Positions 24,774 to 33,810 of a stretch of 64,000 bases of DNA are shown here, in pieces. Every line of letters begins with the position of its first letter. Positions within the stretch are counted from its first letter, which is position 1. Location: the NCBI GenBank assembly GCA_040384465.1, contig JAZKJF010000011.1, positions 1 to 64,000 on the forward strand, read 5' to 3'. The notes below the pieces were generated by a model. The model did no database searches and was not told the DNA's origin. It worked only from the letters and a program-made list of their open reading frames with translations. The stretch comes from UBA5078 sp040384465 (lineage in GTDB: Bacteria; Pseudomonadota; Gammaproteobacteria; Pseudomonadales; Pseudohongiellaceae). Both the position numbers and the translations under genes were made by a program.

Positions 24774-26951
24774 TCAGAACGTCCCCCGAATCTTCAACGC
24801 CAGCTTGATGCCGGTGTTGCTGCAAGACGTTTCGATCTCGTTCAGCACGCCGGTGGCAATGGTGCCACGGACATAACGTGAACGTTCACGGCAACGCTCG
24901 CCTTCCAGAGCATTCATGGCTTCAAAACGGTAGGTCAGACCCGCATAGCCAACGGTTTCGGCAAATACGGTCAAGTTGTCGCCTTGCTCGTAATCTTCGA
25001 TCTTGTCGATATCGTAGGCCTTTCTGTCACCTTTGAACTGGTGGGCGAAGTTAAAACCATAGTTCAGGCTCAATGCGGGCAGATCGTGGCGGAAGCCCAG
25101 ACGCATGTTGCCACGGCCACCCTGACGCAGTTTGCGGTCGGTGCCCAGGAAGGGGTCGGTCACGCTGGAATCTTCCAGAGCCACACCGGAGGTCAGCAGC
25201 ATCTGAGGGACGCCGAGGAAACCCAGACGCAGACTCGCGTCCAGATTGATGCCGTAGCGCTCGCCGTCACCGATGTTGCCACTGGCCGACTGAATGGTGG
25301 TGCGCGAAGACACATCCACTCTGTCGATCACGTCGGTCAGATCGTGGTAGAACACCTTGGTGCTGAGCACGCCAGCGTCCTCGGGCAAACGGTATTCCAG
25401 GTTGGCTTCATAGCGCAGCGATTGTTCCTGCACCAGAGAAGGGTTGCCTGCCAGCGCATTCTGATCGTCGTCACCCCCGGCAATGCTGGCGGTGAAGTCA
25501 GCAAAGCTCAGCTGTGCCACGTCTTTCTCAATGGACGCGCGGAACTGGATAGCCGGAGTGATATCGAAACGGTAGTCGACCTTCGGACGAATGAAGTCGA
25601 AGTCACGCTTGTTACGCACATCGCCGCTCTGTTCGATGGTGGAGTTCTCGAACAGCAAGGTGCTCTCCAGAGACATCCGATCATTCAGCTGCCAGTTATG
25701 CACCACGAAAGACTCATAACGGATTTCCTCGACCAGCGCATCGGTGTTGCTGGCTGGACGCAGACCGCCGAATTGAGCGGACGGCGCAAACGGCACTGGC
25801 GGCAGACCGAGTTGCAGTTGTGAATCCAGAATAGTCTGAGCGCGTTCGATACCGAACTCCAGATCTTGCGTGTCGTTCAGACCGAAGGAATAAGTGCTGC
25901 GGACAATGCGCTCTTTGGTGACACTTTGAGTCGCCAGATACAGGAACTTGGTGTAGGTGGCACCGTTCACGTCAAACGCATCGCGGGCACTTTCGCTCTC
26001 GGCCTCATTGACGATGAACAAGGTCTTGAAGCGGCTGCCGTTGGCGAAGGTATGTTCGTAATCGCCACCGATTTCCCAGTTGTCACTGGAGGCAGGAATG
26101 TCGTCATATTCGGTAGTCAGCGTATTCGGTCGGGCACGCAGATCGGTGATGTAGCGATCAACGGTCATCGGCGCATCGGAATCCGCGACCAGCGCGTTGA
26201 AGTTGACGCGATCATTCAGCGTCAGGTCATAGCCGAGGTTGGTGCTCAGTGTCACTGGTTTGGAATCGCGGTATTCCTGACGCACCACGATGTCGTTCGC
26301 CGTGCCATCAGCGAGAATACTGGTCTCGAAACCATCACGGAATTCGTAGCGTGGCTCTGCGGCGGCGCTGAACTGATAGTTCAGAGCGCCACGTTGCCCG
26401 TTCAGGGACACCGAACCGCCCGGCTCGATGGTGCCATCGTGATAACGATCCACATTCACTTCGGCTGAAATACTGGAACGGGTCTCCGCTTCCAGCAGCA
26501 CGATGTTGATCACCTGTGCACCACCGCGTACATCCAGCTCTCCGGAAGTGCCACGAATAATTTCAATGTACTGCACTTGGCTGGCAGGAATACGAGCCAG
26601 CTGGGCGTTACCTTCATTCTCCTTGCCTGCGATACGGCGGCCGTTGATCAGTATCTGATCGCCACCGGCCCCGAGGCCACGGCGATCTGCACCACCGGAA
26701 CTGCCCGGACCACCGCTGCTGCCTTGATTGGCATTGCCCATCGCCAGAGTGATACCGGGGATGCGGGAAAGCATGTCATTGACGGAGAAGGGTTCGTACT
26801 GGGCAAAGAATTCGGCGGGATAGGTAACAGTAGAATCAGTAGTGGCAGGCTGTTGCGCTGACGCTGCACTGGCGAGCAGCAGGGCCGCAGCGGCCAGAGT
26901 GGTGGGGCGCACAGCGGCACGCAACCCCTTGCGAATCAAGCGATAACTCAT
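24774..26951 (-). CDS. TonB-dependent outer-membrane receptor (paralogue 1)
   Basis: A 725-residue receptor. The signal peptide spans about 1-33 (cleavage near ASAQQ), then FFAQYEPFSVNDMLSRIPG opens the plug. GDQILINGRRIAGKENEG and ARIPASQVQYIEIIRGTSGE continue it, and the rest is a beta-barrel ending in GTF. A Gly/Ser-rich loop (GSSGGPGSSGGADRRGLGAG) is inserted in the plug. It shares plug motifs with the receptor at 33811, so the two are paralogues. The ligand is unknown. The frame is open 88 codons further up, but the ATG at 26951 yields the signal peptide and follows GGAG. Confidence 0.9.
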   Translation of the reverse strand: MSYRLIRKGLRAAVRPTTLAAAALLLASAASAQQPATTDSTVTYPAEFFAQYEPFSVNDMLSRIPGITLAMGNANQGSSGGPGSSGGADRRGLGAGGDQILINGRRIAGKENEGNAQLARIPASQVQYIEIIRGTSGELDVRGGAQVINIVLLEAETRSSISAEVNVDRYHDGTIEPGGSVSLNGQRGALNYQFSAAAEPRYEFRDGFETSILADGTANDIVVRQEYRDSKPVTLSTNLGYDLTLNDRVNFNALVADSDAPMTVDRYITDLRARPNTLTTEYDDIPASSDNWEIGGDYEHTFANGSRFKTLFIVNEAESESARDAFDVNGATYTKFLYLATQSVTKERIVRSTYSFGLNDTQDLEFGIERAQTILDSQLQLGLPPVPFAPSAQFGGLRPASNTDALVEEIRYESFVVHNWQLNDRMSLESTLLFENSTIEQSGDVRNKRDFDFIRPKVDYRFDITPAIQFRASIEKDVAQLSFADFTASIAGGDDDQNALAGNPSLVQEQSLRYEANLEYRLPEDAGVLSTKVFYHDLTDVIDRVDVSSRTTIQSASGNIGDGERYGINLDASLRLGFLGVPQMLLTSGVALEDSSVTDPFLGTDRKLRQGGRGNMRLGFRHDLPALSLNYGFNFAHQFKGDRKAYDIDKIEDYEQGDNLTVFAETVGYAGLTYRFEAMNALEGERCRERSRYVRGTIATGVLNEIETSCSNTGIKLALKIRGTF

Positions 26952-27111
26952 TGGTAAGACTCCAGGCGTTAGGGTCGTTGTCGGCTGCTCTTGGCGCCGA
27001 CAATTCATATTTTGTAGGTTTTGGACTGCGGCAAGTATGCACACAACACAGACAGCTAAAAACCACTGCCTGTGTCGTTTTTGTGACTTTTTGTAATGAC
27101 CGAACGAAAGA

Positions 27112-28059
27112 TCAGTGCGATGGAACGATGGTCTGACGTTGTTCGTCGAGCCCTTCAATCCCCAGCCGCACCACGTCTCCCGGTTTGAGGTACACAGGAG
27201 GTACCATGCCATCACCGACCCCTGCCGGAGTCCCTGTGTAGATCACATCCCCTGGGTACAGGGTCATGAACTCGCTCAAATGACTGACAATCTTCGCAAC
27301 ACCGAAGACCATGTCAGCCGTATTTCCCTGTTGACGCATCTCGCCATTGACTTCGGACCAGATGGACAGGTTCTGCACGTCCGTGATGCTGTCGCGGGTG
27401 ACCAGCCAGGGACCCAGCGGTGCGAAGGTATCCGCACTCTTGCCCTTGGTGAACTGGCCGCCACGCTCACGCTGGAAGGCACGTTCGGACACATCATGGC
27501 CTACTGCATAGCCGGCGATGTAGTCGAACGCGTCTGCCTCGGAAACATATTGGGCACGCGTGCCAATCACCACCACCAGTTCAGACTCATAATCGAGCTT
27601 CACACCGTTGCGCGGTTGAATGACATCATCGAACGGACCGGTCAATGCGGAGGTCGCTTTCATGAAGATCAAAGGTTCAGTTGGTAATTCCACCTGCATC
27701 TCGGCAGCGTGGTTCACATAGTTGAAGCCCACGGCGATGATCTTGCCGATGCCGGTCAACGGCACACCCATACGTGGCTCACCTGGCACTACCGGTAATT
27801 GATCCAGCGGGATGGCAGCGAGGCGTTGCAGGCCTTCGTCAGAAAGCACGTCAGGCGTAATGTCGGTGACGTGCGCCGACAGATCGCGGAGCTGACCAGA
27901 CGCATCGACCAAGCCTGGCTTTTCCTGCCCGGCAGGTCCGTAGCGGACGATCTTGAGATTGGCATTGAGTTCGGCGGCGTGCAGTCCACTGGCGCACAGG
28001 ACGACGGTACACAGAGCGATGGCGGAGGAAATAGCAGAGGAGAGCGAGCGTCGGAGCAT
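27112..28059 (-). CDS. Exported fumarylacetoacetate hydrolase (FAH)-family protein
   Basis: A 315-residue FAH-fold protein. GKIIAVGFNYVNHAAEMQ, PLIFMKATSALTGPFD, VKLDYESELVVVIG, YAVGHDVSERAFQ, GQFTKGKSADTFAPLGPWLV and YTGTPAGVGDG include the conserved metal-binding Glu/Asp positions. Unusually, residues 1-26 are a signal peptide (cleavage near LHAAE); most relatives are cytosolic hydrolases, isomerases or decarboxylases of oxo-acids. The ATG at 28059 has AGAGG; the frame opens further up without a ribosome site. It lies 160 bp upstream of the first TonB receptor on the same strand and might act on what that receptor imports (inference). Confidence 0.87.
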   Translation of the reverse strand: MLRRSLSSAISSAIALCTVVLCASGLHAAELNANLKIVRYGPAGQEKPGLVDASGQLRDLSAHVTDITPDVLSDEGLQRLAAIPLDQLPVVPGEPRMGVPLTGIGKIIAVGFNYVNHAAEMQVELPTEPLIFMKATSALTGPFDDVIQPRNGVKLDYESELVVVIGTRAQYVSEADAFDYIAGYAVGHDVSERAFQRERGGQFTKGKSADTFAPLGPWLVTRDSITDVQNLSIWSEVNGEMRQQGNTADMVFGVAKIVSHLSEFMTLYPGDVIYTGTPAGVGDGMVPPVYLKPGDVVRLGIEGLDEQRQTIVPSH

Positions 28060-28338
28060 GGGAACCTCTTTATTGTTATTGGTGGCAGGTGTTGAACTGG
28101 CGGGCAGTGTAGCCAAATTGGGATCACGTGTCTCTATCAGTGGTTTGCCCAGTGGAGTGCCACCACTCAGGGCACCGAACGACTGCTCAACAGACAAATC
28201 ACCGGGCCAGCCGTAATCCGATTGCCAGTGCTCGATGCTTCGTGTAAACCGTGCAGCACATGACTATTTATCACTACCGACATGACAACCGTCTGATCGG
28301 GTTTCAATAACAGACTCTTCACCAAAAGGGCTTTCAAG
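28060..28338. promoter_or_regulatory. Divergent intergenic region
   Basis: These 279 bp separate the exported FAH gene (minus) and the TPR/TonB-C gene (plus). AAGAGG and AAAAGGG ribosome sites are at its ends, and an imperfect AGTGGT/ACCACT hairpin lies near 28139-28168. I see no convincing operator or RNA gene. Confidence 0.35.
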
Positions 28339-29451
28339 ATGACGAAATACTCTGCTATTCCCCGTGCACGCCTCCCGTTTGCTGCGCTCAAACCTCTGGC
28401 TCTGATCGCACTGCTGAGCATTCCTCTGGCGACTCAGGCCCAGACTGATGACGAGAAACGCGCCGCCATGAACGCTGCTTACCGTCAATATCAGGAACTG
28501 GTGGCGCAGGGCCCACAGTTTCGGGATCAAGCCATCGAACCCGCCCGCGAGGCTTACGAGCTGGCGCTGGAGGTGCTGGGTGACGCGCACGCCACCACCG
28601 CCGCATTGGCCATGAACTATGGCAACGTGGTCCGTGATGGCGACGACGCCGCTGAAATTCTGGAGCATGCCCTGGAGATTGCCGAGAATGTTCACGGCGA
28701 GGAAGCGCTGGAACTGGTCGACCCGCTGATGGCACTGGGCGACTCCGCCACCGCCAACAGTGAATTCGCCGATGCGCGCGGCCACTATCTGCGCGCCTAT
28801 GGACTGGCTCAGACCATGGAGCCGAGCGACCCCTTCCTGGAAGCCATCATCGGCATCCAGCTCGGCACGACCTATTTCAGCCTGAATCAAATGGAAGAGG
28901 CCCGCGAGGCATGGCAGGGCGCGCGTGCGAATCTGGAACCGATCGACAACGACATCGCCCGCTACCGTCTGGCCACCGCCAACTTCTGGATCGGTCGTCT
29001 CGAAATGAGCCAGGGCAACCATCTTGCCGCCATCGCGCCGCTGACAGCGGCCGCTGACGTGTTCGACAGATTCCCCGAAGCCCGCCCCTTCTCCGTGAAC
29101 ACTCACACAGCACTGGCAGAAGCGTTCGAGCGGCAGGATCAGCGCGCCGAAGCGACACCACACGTCTTGTTCGTGGGCGCGGGCAATACTGCCCCCACGC
29201 TGATCTATCGTAGGGATTTCCCGAACGCGCTCGCCGAAGAAGGCCCGGTGAATCTGCAGTTTGATGTGGATGCTGAGGGTTTCGTCACTAACGTACGCGT
29301 CACCGATGACGACGCTGAACCTGAGCTGGCCGCTGCGGCTACCGAGGCAGTGACGGGGCTGCGTTATGCGCCGCGCTTTGAGAATGGCGCGGCAGTGGCG
29401 ACATCGGATGTGAGTTATGAATTTAGTTTTAGTCGGATGCCGAGGCGTTGA
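28339..29451 (+). CDS. Exported TPR protein with TonB C-terminal domain
   Basis: A 370-residue protein with a signal peptide (about 1-35, cleavage near ATQAQ). Helical TPR-like repeats span about 50-255 (REAYELALEVLGDAHATT, then AEILEHALEIAENVHGE). The TonB C-terminal domain spans about 275-370 (GPVNLQFDVDAEGFVTNVRV, then AATEAVTGLRYAPRFENG). It has no proline-rich spacer or membrane anchor, so it is not a classic TonB; such soluble TPR-TonB_C proteins are of unknown role. Two TonB-dependent receptors lie within 8 kb. Its 3' end overlaps the convergent MFS gene by 23 bp. Confidence 0.8.
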   Translation: MTKYSAIPRARLPFAALKPLALIALLSIPLATQAQTDDEKRAAMNAAYRQYQELVAQGPQFRDQAIEPAREAYELALEVLGDAHATTAALAMNYGNVVRDGDDAAEILEHALEIAENVHGEEALELVDPLMALGDSATANSEFADARGHYLRAYGLAQTMEPSDPFLEAIIGIQLGTTYFSLNQMEEAREAWQGARANLEPIDNDIARYRLATANFWIGRLEMSQGNHLAAIAPLTAAADVFDRFPEARPFSVNTHTALAEAFERQDQRAEATPHVLFVGAGNTAPTLIYRRDFPNALAEEGPVNLQFDVDAEGFVTNVRVTDDDAEPELAAAATEAVTGLRYAPRFENGAAVATSDVSYEFSFSRMPRR

Positions 29452-30667
29452 TTGTTGACGCGCCTCGCGCTCTTGGCACCACTCTCATAAATACCACCAC
29501 GCTGCACACCGTCAGCACTGCCGCAAAGAAGAACGATGCCCCGGGGAAGTACACCGGGGCACTCTGCCCAGTGAAGTAAGCGAAAATACCGGTCATCAGC
29601 AACGGGCTGATGATCGACGTCAGGCTCGACATGCTCGCCATTCCTCCCTGCAATTCGCCTTGGGCATTAGCCGGAACCTGTCCGGAAGTAATGCCATTGA
29701 TCGAAGGCATCACGAAGCCCTGCAACGCACCCGGAATCATGAACAGATAGAGCACCCATCCTGAGCTGGCGAAGGCATAGCCGAGAAAGGACACGATGCA
29801 GAAGGTAAAGCCAATCAGCGCAGCCTTGTGCTGGCCGATAATCGGCAACACTCTGCGCAGCAGTACGGCCTGAGTGAGCACCATCAAGCTGCCGACGAAG
29901 GCAAAGGAGTAGCCTACTTCGCGCTCACTCCAGGCAAATTTCTCGATGGTGAAATAGGTCCACGTGCTCGGCAGAGCATGGTGCCCCATCATGAACAGGA
30001 AGTACGCGCTGATCATGCCGATCACCATAGGATATTTGCGCAGTGCCATGAGCGTGCCGACAGGGTTGGCGCGACGCCAGTTGAAGGCACGGCGATTCTC
30101 TTGCGGCAATGTTTCGGGCATGACGAAGAAACCAAAGACAAGATTCGTGAAGGCCAGACACGCGGCGGCAATGAACGGCAGCCGCGCGCCGTATTCACCA
30201 AGCAGACCACCGATCACGGGGCCAACTATAAAACCCAGGCCAAACGCTGCGCCGACCATGCCGAAAGTCTGCGTGCGCTTTTCCGCAGGAGTGGAGTCCG
30301 CGATCACCGCATAACAGGTGCTATAGGTCGATGCGGCAATTCCCGCCACCATACGCCCGACGAACAACCAGATCAGCGTCGGCGCCCAGGACATGACGAG
30401 GTAGTCGATTCCCAGCAACAGCAGTGTGAGCAACAGCACCGGGCGGCGGCCGAAGCGATCCGAAACATTGCCCATGATCGGAGAGAACAGAAACTGCATC
30501 AGTGCGTAAATCATCATCAGCCAGCCACCGTAACGGGCGGCGGTGGAGAGCCCTTCCCCGGACACGTCCATGATGAGTTGTGGCATCACGGGGAGAATGA
30601 TGCCGAAACCGATGGAGTCGATGAGGAGTGTGACGAACACGAAGGTCAGGGTGTATTTGTGGCTCAT
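29429..30667 (-). CDS. TCR/Tet-family MFS efflux transporter
   Basis: A 412-residue transporter with 12 predicted helices. The N-terminal LIDSIGFGIILPVMPQLI and the MFS loop motif GNVSDRFGRRPVLLLTLLLL match TetA-like drug/H+ antiporters. AAFGLGFIVGPVIGGLLGEY is motif C of drug efflux pumps. Family members include tetracycline exporters, but most chromosomal copies have unknown substrates and resistance should not be assumed. No TetR-type regulator is adjacent. Confidence 0.88.
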   Translation of the reverse strand: MSHKYTLTFVFVTLLIDSIGFGIILPVMPQLIMDVSGEGLSTAARYGGWLMMIYALMQFLFSPIMGNVSDRFGRRPVLLLTLLLLGIDYLVMSWAPTLIWLFVGRMVAGIAASTYSTCYAVIADSTPAEKRTQTFGMVGAAFGLGFIVGPVIGGLLGEYGARLPFIAAACLAFTNLVFGFFVMPETLPQENRRAFNWRRANPVGTLMALRKYPMVIGMISAYFLFMMGHHALPSTWTYFTIEKFAWSEREVGYSFAFVGSLMVLTQAVLLRRVLPIIGQHKAALIGFTFCIVSFLGYAFASSGWVLYLFMIPGALQGFVMPSINGITSGQVPANAQGELQGGMASMSSLTSIISPLLMTGIFAYFTGQSAPVYFPGASFFFAAVLTVCSVVVFMRVVPRARGASTINASASD

Positions 30668-30887
30668 ATTGTTATTCTTTGGCGGCAGGTATGAGGGAGA
30701 AGATCTGCGGGCTTCACCGTGTCAGGTCGCTCAAACTAGCGCAGCGCTTGCGAATTGACAACCCGGCAGGCGGCGAGGCGCTGAAGGAAGAGTGTTGCGG
30801 TGAGGTTGCACAGCCTGAAATTGCTTTCACCAAGGCATCCTGACATGATTCCCTCACGCAAAATGCAACCCGTAACGAGGCTCTCCC

Positions 30888-31436
30888 GTGGCAATATCCC
30901 TCCAGGAACAATTACTCAAGGCCGGACTGGTCAAGGAAAAACAGCTCAAGAAGAGCAACAGCGAGAAGCGCAAACAGGTGCGTCAGCAACAGCACAGCAA
31001 GGCTGGCGTGATCGACGAGAACAAAGAGGCCGCCAAGCTCGCGCTGGCGGAGAAAGCCGAGCGCGATCGCGCACTGGCCCGCGAGCAGAACAAGGCCGCC
31101 GAAACAAAGGCCATCGCCGCGCAGATCAAACAGATCATCACCATGAACCGACTGCCGAAAAAAGGCGGCGATGTGGTGTACAACTTTGTGGACGACAAGA
31201 AGATCAAATCGATGCATGTGGATGTCGCTACGTTGAATCACTTGAGTCAGGGGCGCCTGGCCATCGTGAAACTCGACGACCACTACGAGATCGTTCCTCA
31301 AGCGGCCGCCCTGAAGATCCAGCTGCGCGACCCGGCGTTCATCATCGTCTGCAACGAACAGCAGAAATCCTCCGAAGGCACTGTCGAAGACGACCCCTAC
31401 GCCGACTTCAAAGTCCCCGACGACCTGATGTGGTAA
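30888..31436 (+). CDS. DUF2058 (YaiL-like) protein
   Basis: A 182-residue, very basic and coiled-coil-rich protein (about 1-75, rich in Lys/Gln/Glu/Ala). SLQEQLLKAGLVKEKQLKK and the C-terminal domain DVVYNFVDDKKIKSMHVD are the DUF2058 signature. Some members are annotated nucleoprotein- or polynucleotide-associated, but the activity is not established. The start is a GTG (30888) preceded by GAGG. Confidence 0.88.
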   Translation: MAISLQEQLLKAGLVKEKQLKKSNSEKRKQVRQQQHSKAGVIDENKEAAKLALAEKAERDRALAREQNKAAETKAIAAQIKQIITMNRLPKKGGDVVYNFVDDKKIKSMHVDVATLNHLSQGRLAIVKLDDHYEIVPQAAALKIQLRDPAFIIVCNEQQKSSEGTVEDDPYADFKVPDDLMW

Positions 31437-31459
31437 CCCCCGCGCGCGGGCCAGACCCG

Positions 31460-31655
31460 TGCAAGCCATTGATTTAAATGCTTTTATTGAGATTTTTCGC
31501 CATGAAAACTGCTTATATGAGGCTTTTAAGCGTAAAATTGATGCACTTCGAAGAGGCTCTTTTCAGCCTGGAAAAGGGTTGAATAAGTGTGCAGGACGCC
31601 ACCTTTCAGATAGTGTTTTATTAAAAATCAAACGGTTGCGTGGGTCTGACCCACG
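31460..31655. other. AT-rich non-coding stretch ending in GGGTC-T-GACCC palindrome
   Basis: The 229-bp gap between DUF2058 and DoxX is clearly poorer in GC than its surroundings. It ends with a perfect 17-bp palindrome, CGTGGGTC-T-GACCCACG (31639-31655), just before the DoxX ribosome site. A frame open through it gives an implausible protein. The same core, also next to AT-rich DNA, occurs at 47429-47439. Confidence 0.5.
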
Positions 31656-31665
31656 AGGGGGAGAC

Positions 31666-32079
31666 ATGATCGAGAGAGTGGAAGCGCTTTGTCCGCTGGC
31701 GGGCCGCATTATTCTGGGGTTGTATTTCATACTGCCCGGCGGGTTGATGAAGATTTTCAATTATCAGGGCACGGCGGACTACATGGCTGCGCACGGGATG
31801 GTCATGATTCCCTTCTTCCTCGTGCTGACGATCATCATTCAGCTCGGTGCAGGCGCTGCTCTGATCGCGGGTTACAAGGCGCAGATCGCCGCGTTTCTGC
31901 TGGCGGGACTCACGCTGGTCATCAGCCTGGTGATGCACGACTTTTGGGATGTGGCCGACGCTCTACAGCGTGGGCACGAGACCCAGAATTTCGTGAAGAA
32001 TCTGGGAATTATTGCTGGCTTGTTGGTGCTGAGCGGGCTTGGGGCGGGGCCTTATAGCATCGACAAACGCAAGGTTTGA
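31666..32079 (+). CDS. DoxX-family membrane protein (second copy)
   Basis: A 137-residue four-helix membrane protein. LCPLAGRIILGLYFILPGGL, IIIQLGAGAALIAGYKAQIA and a C-terminal hydrophobic GIIAGLLVLSG match DoxX proteins, and HDFWDV is common in this subgroup. The frame is open 69 codons further upstream through AT-rich DNA, but the ATG at 31666 has a strong GAGGGGGAG site. Only distantly similar to the DoxX at 13522. Confidence 0.85.
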   Translation: MIERVEALCPLAGRIILGLYFILPGGLMKIFNYQGTADYMAAHGMVMIPFFLVLTIIIQLGAGAALIAGYKAQIAAFLLAGLTLVISLVMHDFWDVADALQRGHETQNFVKNLGIIAGLLVLSGLGAGPYSIDKRKV

Positions 32080-32111
32080 CAAAAATCGCTGCAAGGCTCA
32101 ATTAGAAGGCA

Positions 32112-32136
32112 GTCGCCTGCAGGGCAGGCTCATACA
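32112..32136. repeat. Half REP element
   Basis: GTCGCCTGCAGGGCAGGCTC followed by ATACA matches the right arm of the 63242 element with one change, but has no opposite arm. It lies in the leader of the yaeQ-like gene. Confidence 0.6.
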
Positions 32137-32180
32137 CAGGCACGCTCCAACAGAACAAACAGAAGGTAGAAAAGAAAGAC

Positions 32181-32729
32181 ATGGCAACGAAAGCGACAAT
32201 CCTGAAAGCGGAACTGATGATCTCCGACATGAACCGCCACTACTACCAGACTCACCAGCTCACCGTGGCGCAACATCCGTCAGAGACCGAGGAACGTCTG
32301 ATGGTCCGCCTCGTCGCCTTCGCTCTGCACGCCAGCGAGCGATTGGCCTTCACCAAGGGCATCAGCACCGACGACGAACCGGATATCTGGGACAAGGACC
32401 TCACCGATCACATCACCACCTGGATCGATCTCGGTCAGCCTGAGGACAAACGCATCCGTAAAGCCTGCGGCCGCGCCGACGAAGTGTTCATCTACACCTA
32501 TCAGCCCCGCAACGCCGGCCCGTGGTTCGCGAAAGCCGCAGAGACACTGTCGCGGTTCGACAAACTCAACATCATCGCCATCGATACAGTCTCCTCCACG
32601 ACGCTCGCCGATCTGTGCGACCGCAACATGACGCTGCAGTGCAATATTCAGGACGACGCGGTGTATCTCTCAAGCGAGAGCAAGGAAGTGGAATTGAAGT
32701 TGACGGTGACGAAGGCGGCAGTCAAGTAG
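32181..32729 (+). CDS. yaeQ: YaeQ-family protein
   Basis: A 182-residue protein of the YaeQ family (PD-(D/E)XK nuclease-like fold). KATILKAELMISDMNRHYY, ERLMVRLVAFALHASERLAF, EPDIW, WIDLGQPEDKRIRKACGRAD and YTYQ are standard. E. coli YaeQ was first noted as suppressing loss of RfaH; its biochemical role is unsettled. The ATG follows AAGAAAG. It is monocistronic, 12 bp from the convergent DUF805 gene. Confidence 0.92.
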   Translation: MATKATILKAELMISDMNRHYYQTHQLTVAQHPSETEERLMVRLVAFALHASERLAFTKGISTDDEPDIWDKDLTDHITTWIDLGQPEDKRIRKACGRADEVFIYTYQPRNAGPWFAKAAETLSRFDKLNIIAIDTVSSTTLADLCDRNMTLQCNIQDDAVYLSSESKEVELKLTVTKAAVK

Positions 32730-32740
32730 TTAAAAAACAA

Positions 32741-33073
32741 TCACTCCACGGAAGTATCATCGACAGGCGCAAGCCTGGTCGGAAACGCCCACAGAAACGC
32801 CAGCAGAAAAATACCTGCGAAAGGCACCACCGCGAACATCCACCACCACGCTGTTCTGCCGATGTCGTGGAATCGACGTGCGCCCGCCGCCAACAGCGGC
32901 AGGGCCATCAACACCAGAAAGACGTTTCCCAATATCTCGCTCACGAATGACAATGCGGCCTCGACCAGCCCCACGAACAGCACGAACCACCAGAATTCAG
33001 GCCGTGAAGCACGGCCATTAAAATCGGTACATTTGTTGAGACACGTGCGAATCGATTCTTGAAAAGTCATCAT
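32741..33073 (-). CDS. DUF805 membrane protein
   Basis: A 110-residue inner-membrane protein. The family signature is present: FNGRASRPEFWWFVLF at the N terminus, then GARRFHDIGRTAWWWM. Three or four hydrophobic helices span the rest. The function is unknown. Two adjacent ATGs (33073 and 33070) are possible behind GAGAAAATT; the first has better spacing. Confidence 0.87.
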   Translation of the reverse strand: MMTFQESIRTCLNKCTDFNGRASRPEFWWFVLFVGLVEAALSFVSEILGNVFLVLMALPLLAAGARRFHDIGRTAWWWMFAVVPFAGIFLLAFLWAFPTRLAPVDDTSVE

Positions 33074-33149
33074 AATTTTCTCGGCACAGACGAAGCATGC
33101 ACACGCATGCAACGAGTTACCTCAGCGGCAAGTCTGCAGAACACTGCCA

Positions 33150-33728
33150 TCAGTTTCCCACTCGCACAAGCTCAAATTGCAGTGGCTCAAAACCTCGGCC
33201 TTTCTCAAGAATCTGCATTCTGGTGCTATCGACGAAGAACCGCAGTGGCACACGATCACGAGGATGGGAAAGTCCACACTCTTTGTTGCCGTCACTGCCA
33301 ACAGTCGCAATCAGCAAGCCAGTGCTAGGCTCCCACACGTAAGATCCGGACTCGCTGCCAGTCACACAATTAGGGTCTTCTGCAATCTCGAAGTGTTCGT
33401 AAGTACCGTTCGCCTTGAAATTGATACGCATCTTGTCGACACCCCTGCTATCCGTCCACGTCCCGACTATCGCCGACGCGCTGGCGTTAATGGCAGGAGC
33501 AACAACAGGAGGCGTAATTGCAGTGAGAGAGGACACATCGGCCTGAAATCGTAGATTGGCTGCATCGGTCAAGGTCAGCGTTGCATAATACACTTCGCCG
33601 TTGAGCTTTAGATGCGGAATGACCAACTTGCCAGTCACGGTATCGAAATAAGCATCAACATTCGCGGCTAAAGCAGAAGTTGACAGAAAACAGCACGACA
33701 ACAAGTAGATCATCGGGTTGCGAAACAT
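33150..33728 (-). CDS. Exported protein of unknown function
   Basis: A 192-residue protein with a signal peptide (about 1-22, cleavage near SALAA). After ANVDAYFDTVTGKLVIPHLK, the C-terminal half (about 85-190) is a predicted small beta-barrel with IVGTWTDSRGVDKMRINFKA, YVWEPSTGLLIATV and a final FELVRVG. This recalls lipocalin-like domains that begin with a G-x-W motif, but the link is weak. Two Cys (about 122 and 151) may pair. A good GAGGAA precedes the ATG. It lies between DUF805 and the second TonB receptor, 82 bp from the latter. Confidence 0.6.
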   Translation of the reverse strand: MFRNPMIYLLSCCFLSTSALAANVDAYFDTVTGKLVIPHLKLNGEVYYATLTLTDAANLRFQADVSSLTAITPPVVAPAINASASAIVGTWTDSRGVDKMRINFKANGTYEHFEIAEDPNCVTGSESGSYVWEPSTGLLIATVGSDGNKECGLSHPRDRVPLRFFVDSTRMQILEKGRGFEPLQFELVRVGN

Positions 33729-33810
33729 TGGCCATTCCTCGTAATCAGATTAGGTGAGTCCGAAAACTACCACTGATATCTCATGGATTCAAACCCTCGG
33801 CAACGGCTGC

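Noticed and set aside
29429..30667. Tetracycline resistance gene
   Set aside because: The transporter has Tet-like motifs, but no TetR partner and no evidence of substrate; called only at family level.
31459..31665. N-terminal extension of the second DoxX gene
   Set aside because: The extension is AT-rich, crosses a palindrome and lacks membrane or family features; a strong ribosome site precedes the ATG at 31666.
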